NCBI GenBank assembly: GCA_004557735.1
Contig: SFFV01000005.1
Coordinates: 1-64,000, forward strand
Source of the DNA: Clostridiales bacterium
GTDB taxonomy: Bacteria > Bacillota > Clostridia > Oscillospirales > Oscillospiraceae
Length of the DNA stretch: 64,000 bases
Direction: 5' to 3'
The notes under the pieces were generated by a model that was not told where the DNA came from, searched no databases, and was given only the letters and a program-made list of their open reading frames with translations. This document shows positions 34,541-42,752 of this stretch, one piece after another. Positions within the stretch are counted from its first letter, which is position 1. Every line of letters begins with the position of its first letter. Position numbers and translations under genes: made by a program.

Positions 34541-34894
34541 ATGAAAATATTTGGAGAACGAATCCGCTCTCTGCGTGAGAGTATGAATTATTCGCAGGTA
34601 AAATTTGCTGAGACTTTCGGCATTGGACAATCCAGCGTTGTTCGCTACGAGAAAGGCGAAGCATCACCGGCACTTGAACTGCTTGTGAAAATCGCAGATT
34701 ATTACGATGTGTCCCTTGATTATATTTTAGGTCGCACCGATAATCCGCAGGGCAAGCTATATGACTGTAAACCGAAAAACAGATATCCCGCAGACATGGA
34801 AAACTTTGTGGAGATGTGTTTTGACCCCAATTCTCCTATGAACGCAAAATTGAAACAGACCTTGATTCAAATGCTTGGGGAGGCGAAAGAATGA
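34541..34894 (+). CDS. XRE-family regulator
   Basis: A 117-residue protein with a lambda-repressor type HTH in residues 3-62 (RIRSLRESMNYSQVKFAETFGIGQSSVVRYEKGEASPALELLVKIADYYDVSLDYILGRTDNP). The tail is short and probably used for dimerisation. AGGAGGTGG precedes the ATG. It overlaps the DUF1016 nuclease gene by four bases, so it probably controls that gene as well as itself. Confidence 0.88.
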   Translation: MKIFGERIRSLRESMNYSQVKFAETFGIGQSSVVRYEKGEASPALELLVKIADYYDVSLDYILGRTDNPQGKLYDCKPKNRYPADMENFVEMCFDPNSPMNAKLKQTLIQMLGEAKE

Positions 34895-35904
34895 GCAAAG
34901 ATTTAGTTCCACAGATGGGGCAATTTGATGAGATTATTTCCATCATCGACAACGCGCGTACCCGCGCTTTGAAGGCTGTCAATGCCGAACTGATCCAGAT
35001 GTATTGGAGCGGTGGCGAATACCTTTCTGACCTCTGTGCCAACTCCAGATTTGGCGATAAGGTAATCGATGAGGTGGCTTCTTTTGTTGCACAGGCCAAT
35101 CCCGGTATTAAGGGATTTAACCGCCGCGGTCTGTACCGCATGAAGCAGTTTTACGAAACTTACAAGGACGACGAATTTGTGACACCACTGGTGACACAAA
35201 TCAGTTGGACAAACCATCTGCTGATTATGTCCGGTTCCAAGTCTGCGGAGGAACGCCATTTTTACATGACGCTGTGCGCGAAAGAGCATTACTCCAAGCG
35301 CGAACTGGAACGCCAGATGGACAGCGCTTACTATGAACGATACATGCTCTCTTCTCAGAAGTTGGTGCCTGAGACGGTTTCTCAAAATGTGCGTGGCAGT
35401 ATCCTGGATACCTATGTTCTGGAGTTCCTTGATCTGCCAGAGCAATTTTCTGAAAAGAATCTCCGAAAAGCGATCATTGGCAATCTGAAACAGTTCATTC
35501 TTGAATTCGGTAAGGATTTCAGTTTCATCGGCGAAGAGTATCGTGTTCAGGTCGGTGGGCAGGATTTCTACATTGATCTCTTATTCTACAATCGAGCATT
35601 GTCCTGCCTTGTTCCGGTAGAACTGAAAATCGGAAAGTTTAAGCCTGAGCATATTGGACAGATCAACTTCTATCTGGAAGCCCTGGATCGTGATGTCAGA
35701 AAGCCAAATGAAAACCCCAGCGTCGGCGTGATTTTGTGCGCCGCCAAGGACGATGCGGTGGTTGAGTACGCACTGAGCCGCAGCATGTCTCCCACGCTGG
35801 TTTTTGATTACACCCTTTGTCTGCCTGACAAGGAAGTGCTGCAGAACAAACTGCGTGAATTGACTGAACTTGCACTGGAAAGCGGCGAAGATGACGAAGA
35901 GTAA
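34891..35904 (+). CDS. DUF1016 (YhcG-type) PD-(D/E)xK nuclease
   Basis: A 337-residue YhcG/DUF1016 protein. The N-terminal helical part (ALKAVNAELIQMYWSGGEYLSD near 30; GFNRRGLYRMKQFYETY near 75) probably binds DNA. The C-terminal nuclease has Asp in QDFYIDLLFYN near 228 and the ELKIGKF motif near 245, then GQINFYLEALD. Known members are linked to type I restriction and to defence. The XRE gene is fused by a four-base overlap. Confidence 0.88.
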   Translation: MSKDLVPQMGQFDEIISIIDNARTRALKAVNAELIQMYWSGGEYLSDLCANSRFGDKVIDEVASFVAQANPGIKGFNRRGLYRMKQFYETYKDDEFVTPLVTQISWTNHLLIMSGSKSAEERHFYMTLCAKEHYSKRELERQMDSAYYERYMLSSQKLVPETVSQNVRGSILDTYVLEFLDLPEQFSEKNLRKAIIGNLKQFILEFGKDFSFIGEEYRVQVGGQDFYIDLLFYNRALSCLVPVELKIGKFKPEHIGQINFYLEALDRDVRKPNENPSVGVILCAAKDDAVVEYALSRSMSPTLVFDYTLCLPDKEVLQNKLRELTELALESGEDDEE

Positions 35905-35944
35905 CTCTCACCGCCAGCGAGAGAAAGATATGTGAGGTGACGGA

Positions 35945-36409
35945 ATGGGAGTCCTTGAATGTGCCAGCGGAGCATCCGTTTGGCGAGGTTATGATTATTA
36001 CAAAGAGAATAAGGTTGTAAGCCTTGAAGAAATCGAGACCAATATCTTCACTGCAAAAGTTTCGGGAAACTCAAGTGAACCTTATTCCGTGGAACTTCAC
36101 ATTGACCATCCGAGAAAATCAAAATGCAACTGCCCTCATGCGGATGGGAAAAGAATCATCTGCAAACACCTTGTTGCAGCATATTTTACTGTACTACCCG
36201 AAGAAGCCGATAAGTTCTATGCAGAAGCACTGGCCTATCAGGAGGAAGAGGAAAAACGGCAGGATGAGCTTTCTGATAAAGTGTGTCACTATGTCTGGCA
36301 CATGAAAAAGAGCGAACTGCAGGACGCTTTGTTACAGTTGTTATTTGAGGGTCCCGAATGGCAGTTTGACCGTTTTGTTCGGAAAAACGGATTGCAAGAC
36401 GATTGGTAA
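35945..36409 (+). CDS. SWIM zinc-finger protein
   Basis: A 154-residue protein. The SWIM finger KCNCPHADGKRIICKHLVAAY (about residues 59-79; CxC...CxH) binds zinc and probably nucleic acid. The rest is acidic and helical (EEEEKRQDELSDKV). It lies between the DUF1016 gene and the recombinase. It could be a directionality or defence accessory factor; no direct evidence. GAGGTGA precedes the ATG. Confidence 0.8.
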   Translation: MGVLECASGASVWRGYDYYKENKVVSLEEIETNIFTAKVSGNSSEPYSVELHIDHPRKSKCNCPHADGKRIICKHLVAAYFTVLPEEADKFYAEALAYQEEEEKRQDELSDKVCHYVWHMKKSELQDALLQLLFEGPEWQFDRFVRKNGLQDDW

Positions 36410-36430
36410 AAGATTGGAGGTGGACACTGT

Positions 36431-38077
36431 ATGAATGCCGTTATCTACGCCCGTTTTTCAAGCCACAGCCAGCGCGAGCAGTCTATCGAAGGTCAGCTCA
36501 AAACCTGCTACAAATTTGCCGCAGACAACGGCTACACCGTCATAGGTGAGTATATCGACCGAGCACAGAGCGGCACTAACGACAACCGCGCTGAGTTTCA
36601 GCGGATGATCGCAGACAGCGACAAGCACATCTTCAATGCAGTCCTTGTCTATCAGCTTGACCGCTTTGCCCAAAACCGCTATGACAGTGCCATCAACAAA
36701 GCCAAGCTTAAGAAAAACGGCGTCCGTGTGATCTCTGCAAGAGAGAACATCGCTGATGATGCCTCCGGTATTCTTGTGGAAGGTATTCTGGAAAGCATGG
36801 CGGAATACTACTCCGCTGAGCTGTCACAGAAAATTCATCGCGGTATGTCCCTCAATGCGCAGAAGTGTCTGTCAAACGGCAGCAATCCCGGCCTTGGCTT
36901 CAAGGTTGCTCCGGATCACACCTTCTATGTCGATGAAGATGAAGCCGTTGTTGTTCGTGAAATCTTCGAGCGGTATGGCAAGGGTGAAACCGTCACGGAC
37001 ATCATCAAAGACCTGAACGCGAGACAGATCAAAACCTCCCTCGGACGCGATTTCAACAAGAATAGCTTACATCGCCTGCTACGGAACAAGCGCTACATCG
37101 GCACTTATCTCTACAAGGGCGAAGAAACGCAGGGAGGAATGCCCCGCATCGTCAGCGATGAGGTCTTCGAGAGAGTACAGAGCATTCTGGACAAAAACAA
37201 AGCTGCCCCGGCAAGAAGCCGAGGCAAGGAAGAGTATCTGCTGACCACCAAGCTGTTCTGTGGCTACTGCCACGAGATGATGACCGGCTATGGAGGCACC
37301 GGCAAGTCCGGTAAGGCGTACCACTACTACGCTTGCAAAAACGCCAAGAAGCATCTGTGTCAGAAGAAGGTCGTTGATAAGAAGCGAATCGAAGATATGG
37401 TCGTTGCGGCATGTCGGCAGATGCTGACAGACAGCAATATCCGGCGAATCGCAGAAGCTATCGAAGCGGTCTTCAAAAGTGAGTTTGACAGTTCTGCCAT
37501 AAAGCGCATCAAGAGCGCCATTCAAGAAGCCGATACCGCCATTGAAAACCTCTGGCAGGCTCTTGAGAAGGGCCAGGGCGTTGAAACCATCATGGAGCGT
37601 ATCAACAAGCGGCAGGAAGAAAAAGCCGAACTGGAGACTCAGCTGGCTATTGAAGCCAACAAAGAGCGTGTCATTTCTGCGCAGGAGGTTACGCACTTCC
37701 TGTCTGTGCTCCAGAAGAGCAATTTCGATGATCCCCTTAACCGCCGCGCCGTTATCAATATCTTCCTGAACAAGATCTATCTCTATGATGACAAGTTCAG
37801 GCTGGTGCTCAACGGCAGCGGACAACCTGTAGAAATCGACAATATCATGCTCGATGAGATCGATGACTACTTTGACTCTCGAATTTCTGATTCGGCGGAG
37901 TGTTCGTCTATGGTTGCGGACGCTCCACCACATCGGAGCAAGCGATATAAGGCTTGCTCCGACTTTTTTACAAAAGGCAGAGCGCGCTCATGCCGCGATG
38001 GTACAGAGGACATTGGACGAGCGCTTGCTTTTTCAAAGGCGGTCTCGCCGTTGAAGTTCGATTCTTATGATGTGTAG
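36431..38077 (+). CDS. Large serine recombinase (integrase of the island)
   Basis: A 548-residue site-specific recombinase. Catalytic Ser is near residue 10 (YARFSSHSQREQS), the arginine-containing YQLDRFAQNR near 77, the recombinase domain from about 150, the zinc-ribbon CGYC...C...C near 278-318 and a coiled region after 350. It would catalyse integration and excision of this island by a phosphoserine link. The right direct repeat (38008-38069) lies inside its last codons; after excision the same frame would end in different residues. It lies at the right end of the island. Confidence 0.93.
   Translation: MNAVIYARFSSHSQREQSIEGQLKTCYKFAADNGYTVIGEYIDRAQSGTNDNRAEFQRMIADSDKHIFNAVLVYQLDRFAQNRYDSAINKAKLKKNGVRVISARENIADDASGILVEGILESMAEYYSAELSQKIHRGMSLNAQKCLSNGSNPGLGFKVAPDHTFYVDEDEAVVVREIFERYGKGETVTDIIKDLNARQIKTSLGRDFNKNSLHRLLRNKRYIGTYLYKGEETQGGMPRIVSDEVFERVQSILDKNKAAPARSRGKEEYLLTTKLFCGYCHEMMTGYGGTGKSGKAYHYYACKNAKKHLCQKKVVDKKRIEDMVVAACRQMLTDSNIRRIAEAIEAVFKSEFDSSAIKRIKSAIQEADTAIENLWQALEKGQGVETIMERINKRQEEKAELETQLAIEANKERVISAQEVTHFLSVLQKSNFDDPLNRRAVINIFLNKIYLYDDKFRLVLNGSGQPVEIDNIMLDEIDDYFDSRISDSAECSSMVADAPPHRSKRYKACSDFFTKGRARSCRDGTEDIGRALAFSKAVSPLKFDSYDV
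38008..38069 (+). repeat. Putative attR, right 62-nt direct repeat
   Basis: About 79% identical to 20401-20462 over 62 bases with the same 13-base start GGACATTGGACGA. It overlaps the 3' end of the recombinase gene. It marks the right edge of the element. Confidence 0.6.
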
Positions 38078-38120
38078 TCTAAAGGCTGTTTCAGGTTCAA
38101 ATCCACCCTCCGCTAACTTT
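38078..38120 (+). other. Weak tRNA-3'-end-like sequence next to attR
   Basis: Just after the recombinase stop, CAGGTTCAAATCC then ACCCTCCGCTAAC resembles a T-loop and a tRNA acceptor end, but the T-stem has mismatches and there is no CCA. It may be a remnant of an older integration site, or chance. Confidence 0.25.
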
Positions 38121-38182
38121 TTCCGCCTACTTTGCTCCGTGCATTTGCCCCAAAAGGTGCGCAGGATTTTTGGCCCGAAAAC

Positions 38183-38236
38183 GCGAAAAACCGGCCCCGG
38201 AACAGTCTCAACGACCATTCCGAAGCCGGTTTTCGC
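38183..38236. terminator. Inverted repeat beyond the recombinase gene
   Basis: GCGAAAAACCGGC and GCCGGTTTTCGC pair with one bulged A around a 29-base loop. It may end leftward or rightward transcripts at the island edge. Confidence 0.35.
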
Positions 38237-38284
38237 TTGTTTTACAGTATTTCGAGCTATTTCATCCCCAAAAGCAAGAAAATT

Positions 38285-38313
38285 GCCTGATTTGTCCGGT
38301 AGACAAATCAGGC
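38285..38313 (-). terminator. Terminator of the tRNA pair
   Basis: GCCTGATTTGTC pairs perfectly with GACAAATCAGGC around five bases. On the reverse strand it is followed by AATTTTCTTGCTTTT, nine bases after the tRNA-Tyr end. Confidence 0.75.
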
Positions 38314-38321
38314 AACTTATT

Positions 38322-38406
38322 TGGTGGGGGCGGGTGGATTCGAACCACCGTAGGCATTGCCAGCAGATTTACAGTCTGTCCCCTTTGGCCACTCGGGAAC
38401 ACCCCC
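38322..38406 (-). tRNA. tRNA-Tyr (GTA)
   Basis: 85 nt with encoded CCA. The seven-bp acceptor GGGGGTG/CGCCCCC, anticodon loop CTGTAAA with GTA, GGTTCGAATCC T-loop and a long variable arm (class II) are all seen on the reverse strand. Confidence 0.93.
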
Positions 38407-38434
38407 ATATGCACTTTACCCACCAGGGAAAAGA

Positions 38435-38510
38435 TGGAGCTGGTAGACGGATTCGAACCCCCGACCTGCTGATTACAAATCAGCTGCTCTACCGGCTGAG
38501 CTATACCAGC
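38435..38510 (-). tRNA. tRNA-Thr (TGT)
   Basis: 76 nt with encoded CCA. Acceptor GCTGGTA/TACCAGC, anticodon loop TTTGTAA with TGT, and GGTTCGAATCC T-loop. It is 28 bases upstream of tRNA-Tyr on the same strand, so both are probably one transcript. Confidence 0.93.
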
Positions 38511-38610
38511 AGGAAATCCAGCGAGGGATATAATAGCAAATCCGATCCCATTTGTCAACATCAAAATAAAAGTTTTCCGGCGGCAGAAGCTCTCTGCCGC
38601 CGGAAACATT

Positions 38611-39054
38611 TTACTCCCCGGTATGCTCTTCCGCGGTCTCCGCAGCGGGCGTTTCGGGCTCTTCTTCGACCGTGATCTCGACGGAAATGTCTCCGCCGTC
38701 GCCTTCGTCCTGCGCGACAACATCCTCAAAGCCCGCGTCATCGCCCGCGTGGAACGAGCCCTTGAGCGAATCGATCTCCGACTGCATCTCTTCGATGCGC
38801 GCGTTGACCGCGTCCACTTCCTCGACGAGCTGTGCATACAGGCCCTCGGCGTCGTTGTGATGCTCCTCATAGTATGCCTTGCCGAGCTCGATGTACGCCT
38901 TCCTGAGCGCGTCCTTCTCCGACGTCAGCGCAATGGTGAGCTTGGCGAGACGGGCGGCGTCTTTCGTTTTGTCCATGGCGACGTTGGCGTATTCCGCGCC
39001 GCGCTCGCGCAGATTGGTGATGGTGTCCATAAGAGAATCAAAATTGAAGTTCAT
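38611..39054 (-). CDS. Hypothetical coiled-coil protein
   Basis: A 147-residue acidic protein. The N-terminal half (MNFNFDSLMDTITNLRERGA, then TIALTSEKDALRKAYIELGKAYYEEH) and residues 75-95 are helical or coiled, and the tail is very acidic (EEEPETPAAETAEEHTGE). I recognise no enzyme motif. Similar-looking small coiled proteins are frequent in Clostridia. It lies 37 bases downstream of lgt on the reverse strand. Confidence 0.6.
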   Translation of the reverse strand: MNFNFDSLMDTITNLRERGAEYANVAMDKTKDAARLAKLTIALTSEKDALRKAYIELGKAYYEEHHNDAEGLYAQLVEEVDAVNARIEEMQSEIDSLKGSFHAGDDAGFEDVVAQDEGDGGDISVEITVEEEPETPAAETAEEHTGE

Positions 39055-39091
39055 GATCTGTTTCCTCCTTCAAAGTTTTGGTTTTCGGTTA

Positions 39092-40021
39092 TCAGACGGG
39101 TTTATCCTGCGGTTCGTTCGTTGCTTCTTCGTCTTTTTTTGCCGCATCGATCTGCGCGCGGACGCGGTTGACATAGAGATCCTCCGGCTTGTGCGGTTTC
39201 CGGCTCTGCACAACGAGGATCACAAGCGCAGCGAGGCACATGCCGCCGCCGATCACCTGCGAGGCGCGAACCGCCGTTCCGGGGATGAGCAGCGGCGATG
39301 TGCGCAGCGGCTCGAGCAGGAAGCGGATGAGACCGTACCAGACAAAGTACAGCAGCGCCGCCTGTCCGTCATACTGCCGCCCCCCCTTCTGTGTCCAGAT
39401 CGCAAGGAAGATGAAGCCCAAGAGATTCCAGAGCGACTCATACAGGAACAGCGGGTGGACATAGTACGTCGTGCCGCCGGTCGTGAGTCCCATGCGGCAG
39501 AAGACGTCCGTCACCTCGCCGATGTACTCGCGGTTCATAAAGTTCGACCAGCGCCCGACGATCTGCCCGATGAGCAGCCCGAGCACGACGCAGTCCATGA
39601 TCGCGCCGAAGGGGATCTTCTTTTTTCTCGCGTACAGCCATACGCACAAAGTCGCGAGCAGCAGCCCGCCGGGGATGGCCGTGCCGCCCTCCCATATTTT
39701 GCACCAGTTCCAGAGCGTCTGCCATACGGTGTCGCCGACGTAGTTCGACCAGTGGCAGAAAACGTAATAGAGCCGCGCGCCGATGATGGCCGTGGGAAGC
39801 GCGACGAGCACAACGTCGGTCAGCGTGTCCTTGGAAACGCCGAAATCCTTCGGCGCGCGCCGCATGCAGTAGAGCGCGGCGAGGATGAAGCCGAGGCCGA
39901 TGATCGCGCCGTACCAGTAGAACGTATGGCCGAAGAGCGTGTATGTACCGCTCGGATCGACAGAAAAACTCTCGCCGAGCATGGGAAACGTGATGATCGC
40001 GCCGGGGAATGCTTCTGGCAT
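39092..40021 (-). CDS. lgt: Prolipoprotein diacylglyceryl transferase
   Basis: A 309-residue membrane enzyme with about seven helices. It moves diacylglycerol from phosphatidylglycerol to the lipobox Cys of prolipoproteins. Motifs are YWYGAIIGLGFI near 34, GARLYYVFCHW near 80, and the signature GQIVGRWSNFMNREYIGE near 150, plus HPLFLYESLWNLLGF near 187. The last 40 residues are a charged tail. AAGGAG lies eight bases before the chosen ATG. Clients include the cyclophilin lipoprotein at 12,555. Confidence 0.95.
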   Translation of the reverse strand: MPEAFPGAIITFPMLGESFSVDPSGTYTLFGHTFYWYGAIIGLGFILAALYCMRRAPKDFGVSKDTLTDVVLVALPTAIIGARLYYVFCHWSNYVGDTVWQTLWNWCKIWEGGTAIPGGLLLATLCVWLYARKKKIPFGAIMDCVVLGLLIGQIVGRWSNFMNREYIGEVTDVFCRMGLTTGGTTYYVHPLFLYESLWNLLGFIFLAIWTQKGGRQYDGQAALLYFVWYGLIRFLLEPLRTSPLLIPGTAVRASQVIGGGMCLAALVILVVQSRKPHKPEDLYVNRVRAQIDAAKKDEEATNEPQDKPV

Positions 40022-40050
40022 GGGGAAAACTCCTTTCGCTGTGGTAAAAA

Positions 40051-41325
40051 TCAGGCGTTGGGTCGGATCACGGAGAGAGCCAGACGCTCCCGCGTGAGAT
40101 TTTCGCAGAGGAACGCCTCGCACTCCGCGAGTGTGACGGATTCGAGCGCGGCGAACGCATCGAGCGCGTTCCAGCCGTCGAGCCTGCTCTCTGCAAGCGA
40201 TACGGCATAGGCGGAAAAGGAATCGAGCGAGCCGAGCAGCCGGCCGTACTTCGCACGGCGGCAGCGCTCGAGCGCGTCCTTATCCAGCCCGTGCAGCGCA
40301 ACGCCGGATACCGCCTCGTGCACTGCCTCCGCCACGGCGTCCGGATCGCGGCTCTGGGCGCCGAAGAACAGCGCGGCCGTTCCGGCGGCGGAGTCGTTTT
40401 CAACGGAAAAATCTCCGGTCAGAAGCCCTTTGGCATAAAGATCGTTGTAAAATGCCGAGGACTTGCCGAGCAGACACTCGCCGGCGAGCTCCGCAAGGAG
40501 CTTCTGCCGCTCTCTCGCCGCGCCGTCCGAAAGATACGGCAGCTTCACGCCGAGCAAAAACTGCGGCGCGGAAACGCTCATCGTTTTCTCGACGCGCTTC
40601 CTGCCCGGCAAAAGCGTTTCGGGCGCGCCGTAGTCGCGCTCCGGCTTCTCGCCGGGGGTGTCCGGCAGTATCTCGCGCGCCGCCGCGGCGATCGCCTCGG
40701 GGTCCACGTCGCCGACGCAGCAGAGCGCCATATTCGAGGGATGGTAAAAGACGCTGTGGCAGTGGTAAAGCGTTTCGGGCGTGATCTGCGCAATGCTCTC
40801 CACGGAGCCGGCAATGTTCTCGCGGATGGGGTGGCGGTCGTAGAGCGCGCTCATGAGCTGGAAGTATCCGGCGTAGCCGGGGCTGTCCTCGCCCATGCGG
40901 ATCTCCTGAGCGATGATGCCCTGCTCCTTGGCGACGCTCTCGTCGGTATAGTACGGCGTGGAGACGTAGGTGAGCAGCAGCCGGAGATTATCCATGAAGT
41001 TTTCCGAGCCGGTGAAGTAATACGCCGTGAGGCCGGCGCCGGTGAAGGCGTTGGGGCTTGCGCCGAGCGCGGCGAAGTCGGAAAGGACGTTGCGCCCGTC
41101 CGGCATATCGAACATTTTGTGCTCGAGAAAATGGGCGACGCCCGCGGGCGTATCGATCCACTCGCCGTTTACCTTGAAGCGGCGATCCGCCCCGCCGTAG
41201 CGCGTGGCGAAAAAGGCCGCGTTTTTGCGAAAGCCCGGCTTTACCGCGACAAGGACGGAAAGCCCGTTCGGGAGAACTTCCTCGTACAGCGTTTCTCCGA
41301 GATCCGGATATTCGTGCTTTTTCAT
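40051..41325 (-). CDS. M16 peptidase, YmfH-like (active)
   Basis: A 424-residue zinc peptidase of the M16 (pitrilysin) family. The inverted zinc motif HFLEHKMF is near 66 (HxxEH), with the usual NAFTGAGLTAYYF near 93 and the third ligand in E near 137. The C-terminal half is the second M16 domain. It starts by overlapping the partner M16 gene by four bases. The YmfF/YmfH pair works as a heterodimer in other Firmicutes. Confidence 0.9.
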   Translation of the reverse strand: MKKHEYPDLGETLYEEVLPNGLSVLVAVKPGFRKNAAFFATRYGGADRRFKVNGEWIDTPAGVAHFLEHKMFDMPDGRNVLSDFAALGASPNAFTGAGLTAYYFTGSENFMDNLRLLLTYVSTPYYTDESVAKEQGIIAQEIRMGEDSPGYAGYFQLMSALYDRHPIRENIAGSVESIAQITPETLYHCHSVFYHPSNMALCCVGDVDPEAIAAAAREILPDTPGEKPERDYGAPETLLPGRKRVEKTMSVSAPQFLLGVKLPYLSDGAARERQKLLAELAGECLLGKSSAFYNDLYAKGLLTGDFSVENDSAAGTAALFFGAQSRDPDAVAEAVHEAVSGVALHGLDKDALERCRRAKYGRLLGSLDSFSAYAVSLAESRLDGWNALDAFAALESVTLAECEAFLCENLTRERLALSVIRPNA

Positions 41326-42611
41326 TCGGTCTCGGCATCCTCTCCCCGGAGAAAGTATACGGCGTCAAGCTCCACGCCGCGCGCGACGGCGGCCACATCC
41401 TCCGCCGTGACGGTCTCGGCGAGCGCCGCGATATCGTCCGGCGAGGCGTCCGTCCCCTGCACGGTCTCGCGCAGGTAGAAGTCCGCAAGATAATTCGGGC
41501 TGTCCGCGCCGGTACGAAGATCGTTTGCCACGGTGCGCCGCGCCGCGGCGAGCTCGGTCTCGGAAATATCGCCTGCGCGCACCGCGTCGAGCTGGGCAAG
41601 GATCTCGCCCAGAGCCTCGCCGTACTTGTCAAACTCGATGCCGGAGAGCACCGCCATGATGCCCTTGAGCACGTCGGTGCTGGAAAAGGCATAATAGCAG
41701 AGCGAGAGCTTCTCGCGGACATGGAGAAAGAGCTTCGAGCTGACGCCCGCGCCGTATACGGCGTTGAATACGGCGAGCTTTGCCGGGTCGGGGTCGTCCA
41801 TGCATTCGCCGAGCCGGAAGCCGACGGCGAGCACGCCCTGCGAGACTTCGTCCTCCTCGGTGAAGTACCGGGGCTTTTCCTCCACGGCGTTCATGCGGAT
41901 GTCGGTGCCAAGATCGAGATCGATCTCGCCGCGCGGCAGCAGCGCGAACGCTTCGCGCAGCATATCCGCCACTTCCTTTCCCGGACGGCTGCCGCAGTAG
42001 AAAAACTCCATCGGCGATGTGGCAAGAAGCTCCTTATAGTGCTTTGTGAGCTTCACATAGTGGACGCTCCCGGCCTCGTCCGCCGTGCCGTAAGCGCCGA
42101 CGGCATAATCCTCAAAGGCGCACATATTCTCCCGCAGACGCTGGAACGCCCAGCTTCGCTTGTCGTTTTTCACGCGCTCAATGCGTTCAACGAGCTTTTC
42201 GCGCTCGGAATCGACGTGCGCGGGCAAAAACAGCCCGCCGCGCGTCGCAGGGGAGAGCCAAAGCTCGCCGAGCAGGGATATGACCTCGCCAAGCACATCC
42301 GTCTCTCCGGGAAGAAAGGCGTCCTCGGCAAAGCCCGCATGGAAGCCGACGGCCTGGATCTCGCCGAGCTTTCGCACCGACGGTTCGATCTCCGCGCCGT
42401 AGAGCGCGTCGAGCCGCCCGGAGATGCGGCGCATATCCGGAAGCGACTTTGTGCCGCGCCGCAGCACATACGGCAGCAAGGCGTTTTCCGCCGCCGTTTC
42501 GCGGCGCAGCTGCGTGAGCAGATATGCCGTGAGACAGCCGGTTTTGAATTTGTCGGTCTGCACCGCCGTCAGTGATACGCAGGGGAACAGCTCTTCCCGG
42601 AAGTATTCCAT
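41322..42611 (-). CDS. M16 peptidase, YmfF-like (inactive partner)
   Basis: A 429-residue M16-fold protein with no HxxEH motif; the corresponding place reads LPYVLRRGTKSLPDMRRISGRLDALYGAEI near 45. It is the non-catalytic subunit of the pair and binds substrate. The start at 42611 has AAGGGG upstream. It overlaps the active subunit gene by ATGA. Confidence 0.87.
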   Translation of the reverse strand: MEYFREELFPCVSLTAVQTDKFKTGCLTAYLLTQLRRETAAENALLPYVLRRGTKSLPDMRRISGRLDALYGAEIEPSVRKLGEIQAVGFHAGFAEDAFLPGETDVLGEVISLLGELWLSPATRGGLFLPAHVDSEREKLVERIERVKNDKRSWAFQRLRENMCAFEDYAVGAYGTADEAGSVHYVKLTKHYKELLATSPMEFFYCGSRPGKEVADMLREAFALLPRGEIDLDLGTDIRMNAVEEKPRYFTEEDEVSQGVLAVGFRLGECMDDPDPAKLAVFNAVYGAGVSSKLFLHVREKLSLCYYAFSSTDVLKGIMAVLSGIEFDKYGEALGEILAQLDAVRAGDISETELAAARRTVANDLRTGADSPNYLADFYLRETVQGTDASPDDIAALAETVTAEDVAAVARGVELDAVYFLRGEDAETE

Positions 42612-42641
42612 GCGGTCACACCCCTTTTCCTTTGTTTGAAT

Positions 42642-42694
42642 AAGGCTCCCCTGTGCAAAGGGAGCTGTCGGCCGCAAGGCTGACTGAGGGATCG
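42642..42694. repeat. REP-like two-hairpin repeat
   Basis: AAGGCTCCC...GGGAGC and GTCGGCC...GGCTGAC form two adjacent small hairpins, ended by TGAGGG. This order (GGCTCCC stem, then a GTC/GAC stem, then TGAGGG) matches a short interspersed repeat I know from Faecalibacterium and relatives. It lies in the 141-nt gap between the NdvB-like and M16 genes. Confidence 0.6.
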
Positions 42695-42752
42695 TTTTCT
42701 TGAGTATATCACGTTTTTTCCGCCGTTCATAGCGCAAATGTGAATTTTTTCC

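Noticed and set aside
20400-38100. CRISPR array or cas genes in the defence island
   Set aside because: No regularly spaced repeats and no Cas-like proteins were seen.
38067-38870. Frames of about 100-200 residues over the tRNA genes
   Set aside because: They read through tRNA-Tyr and tRNA-Thr and parts of the coiled-coil gene; no family matches.
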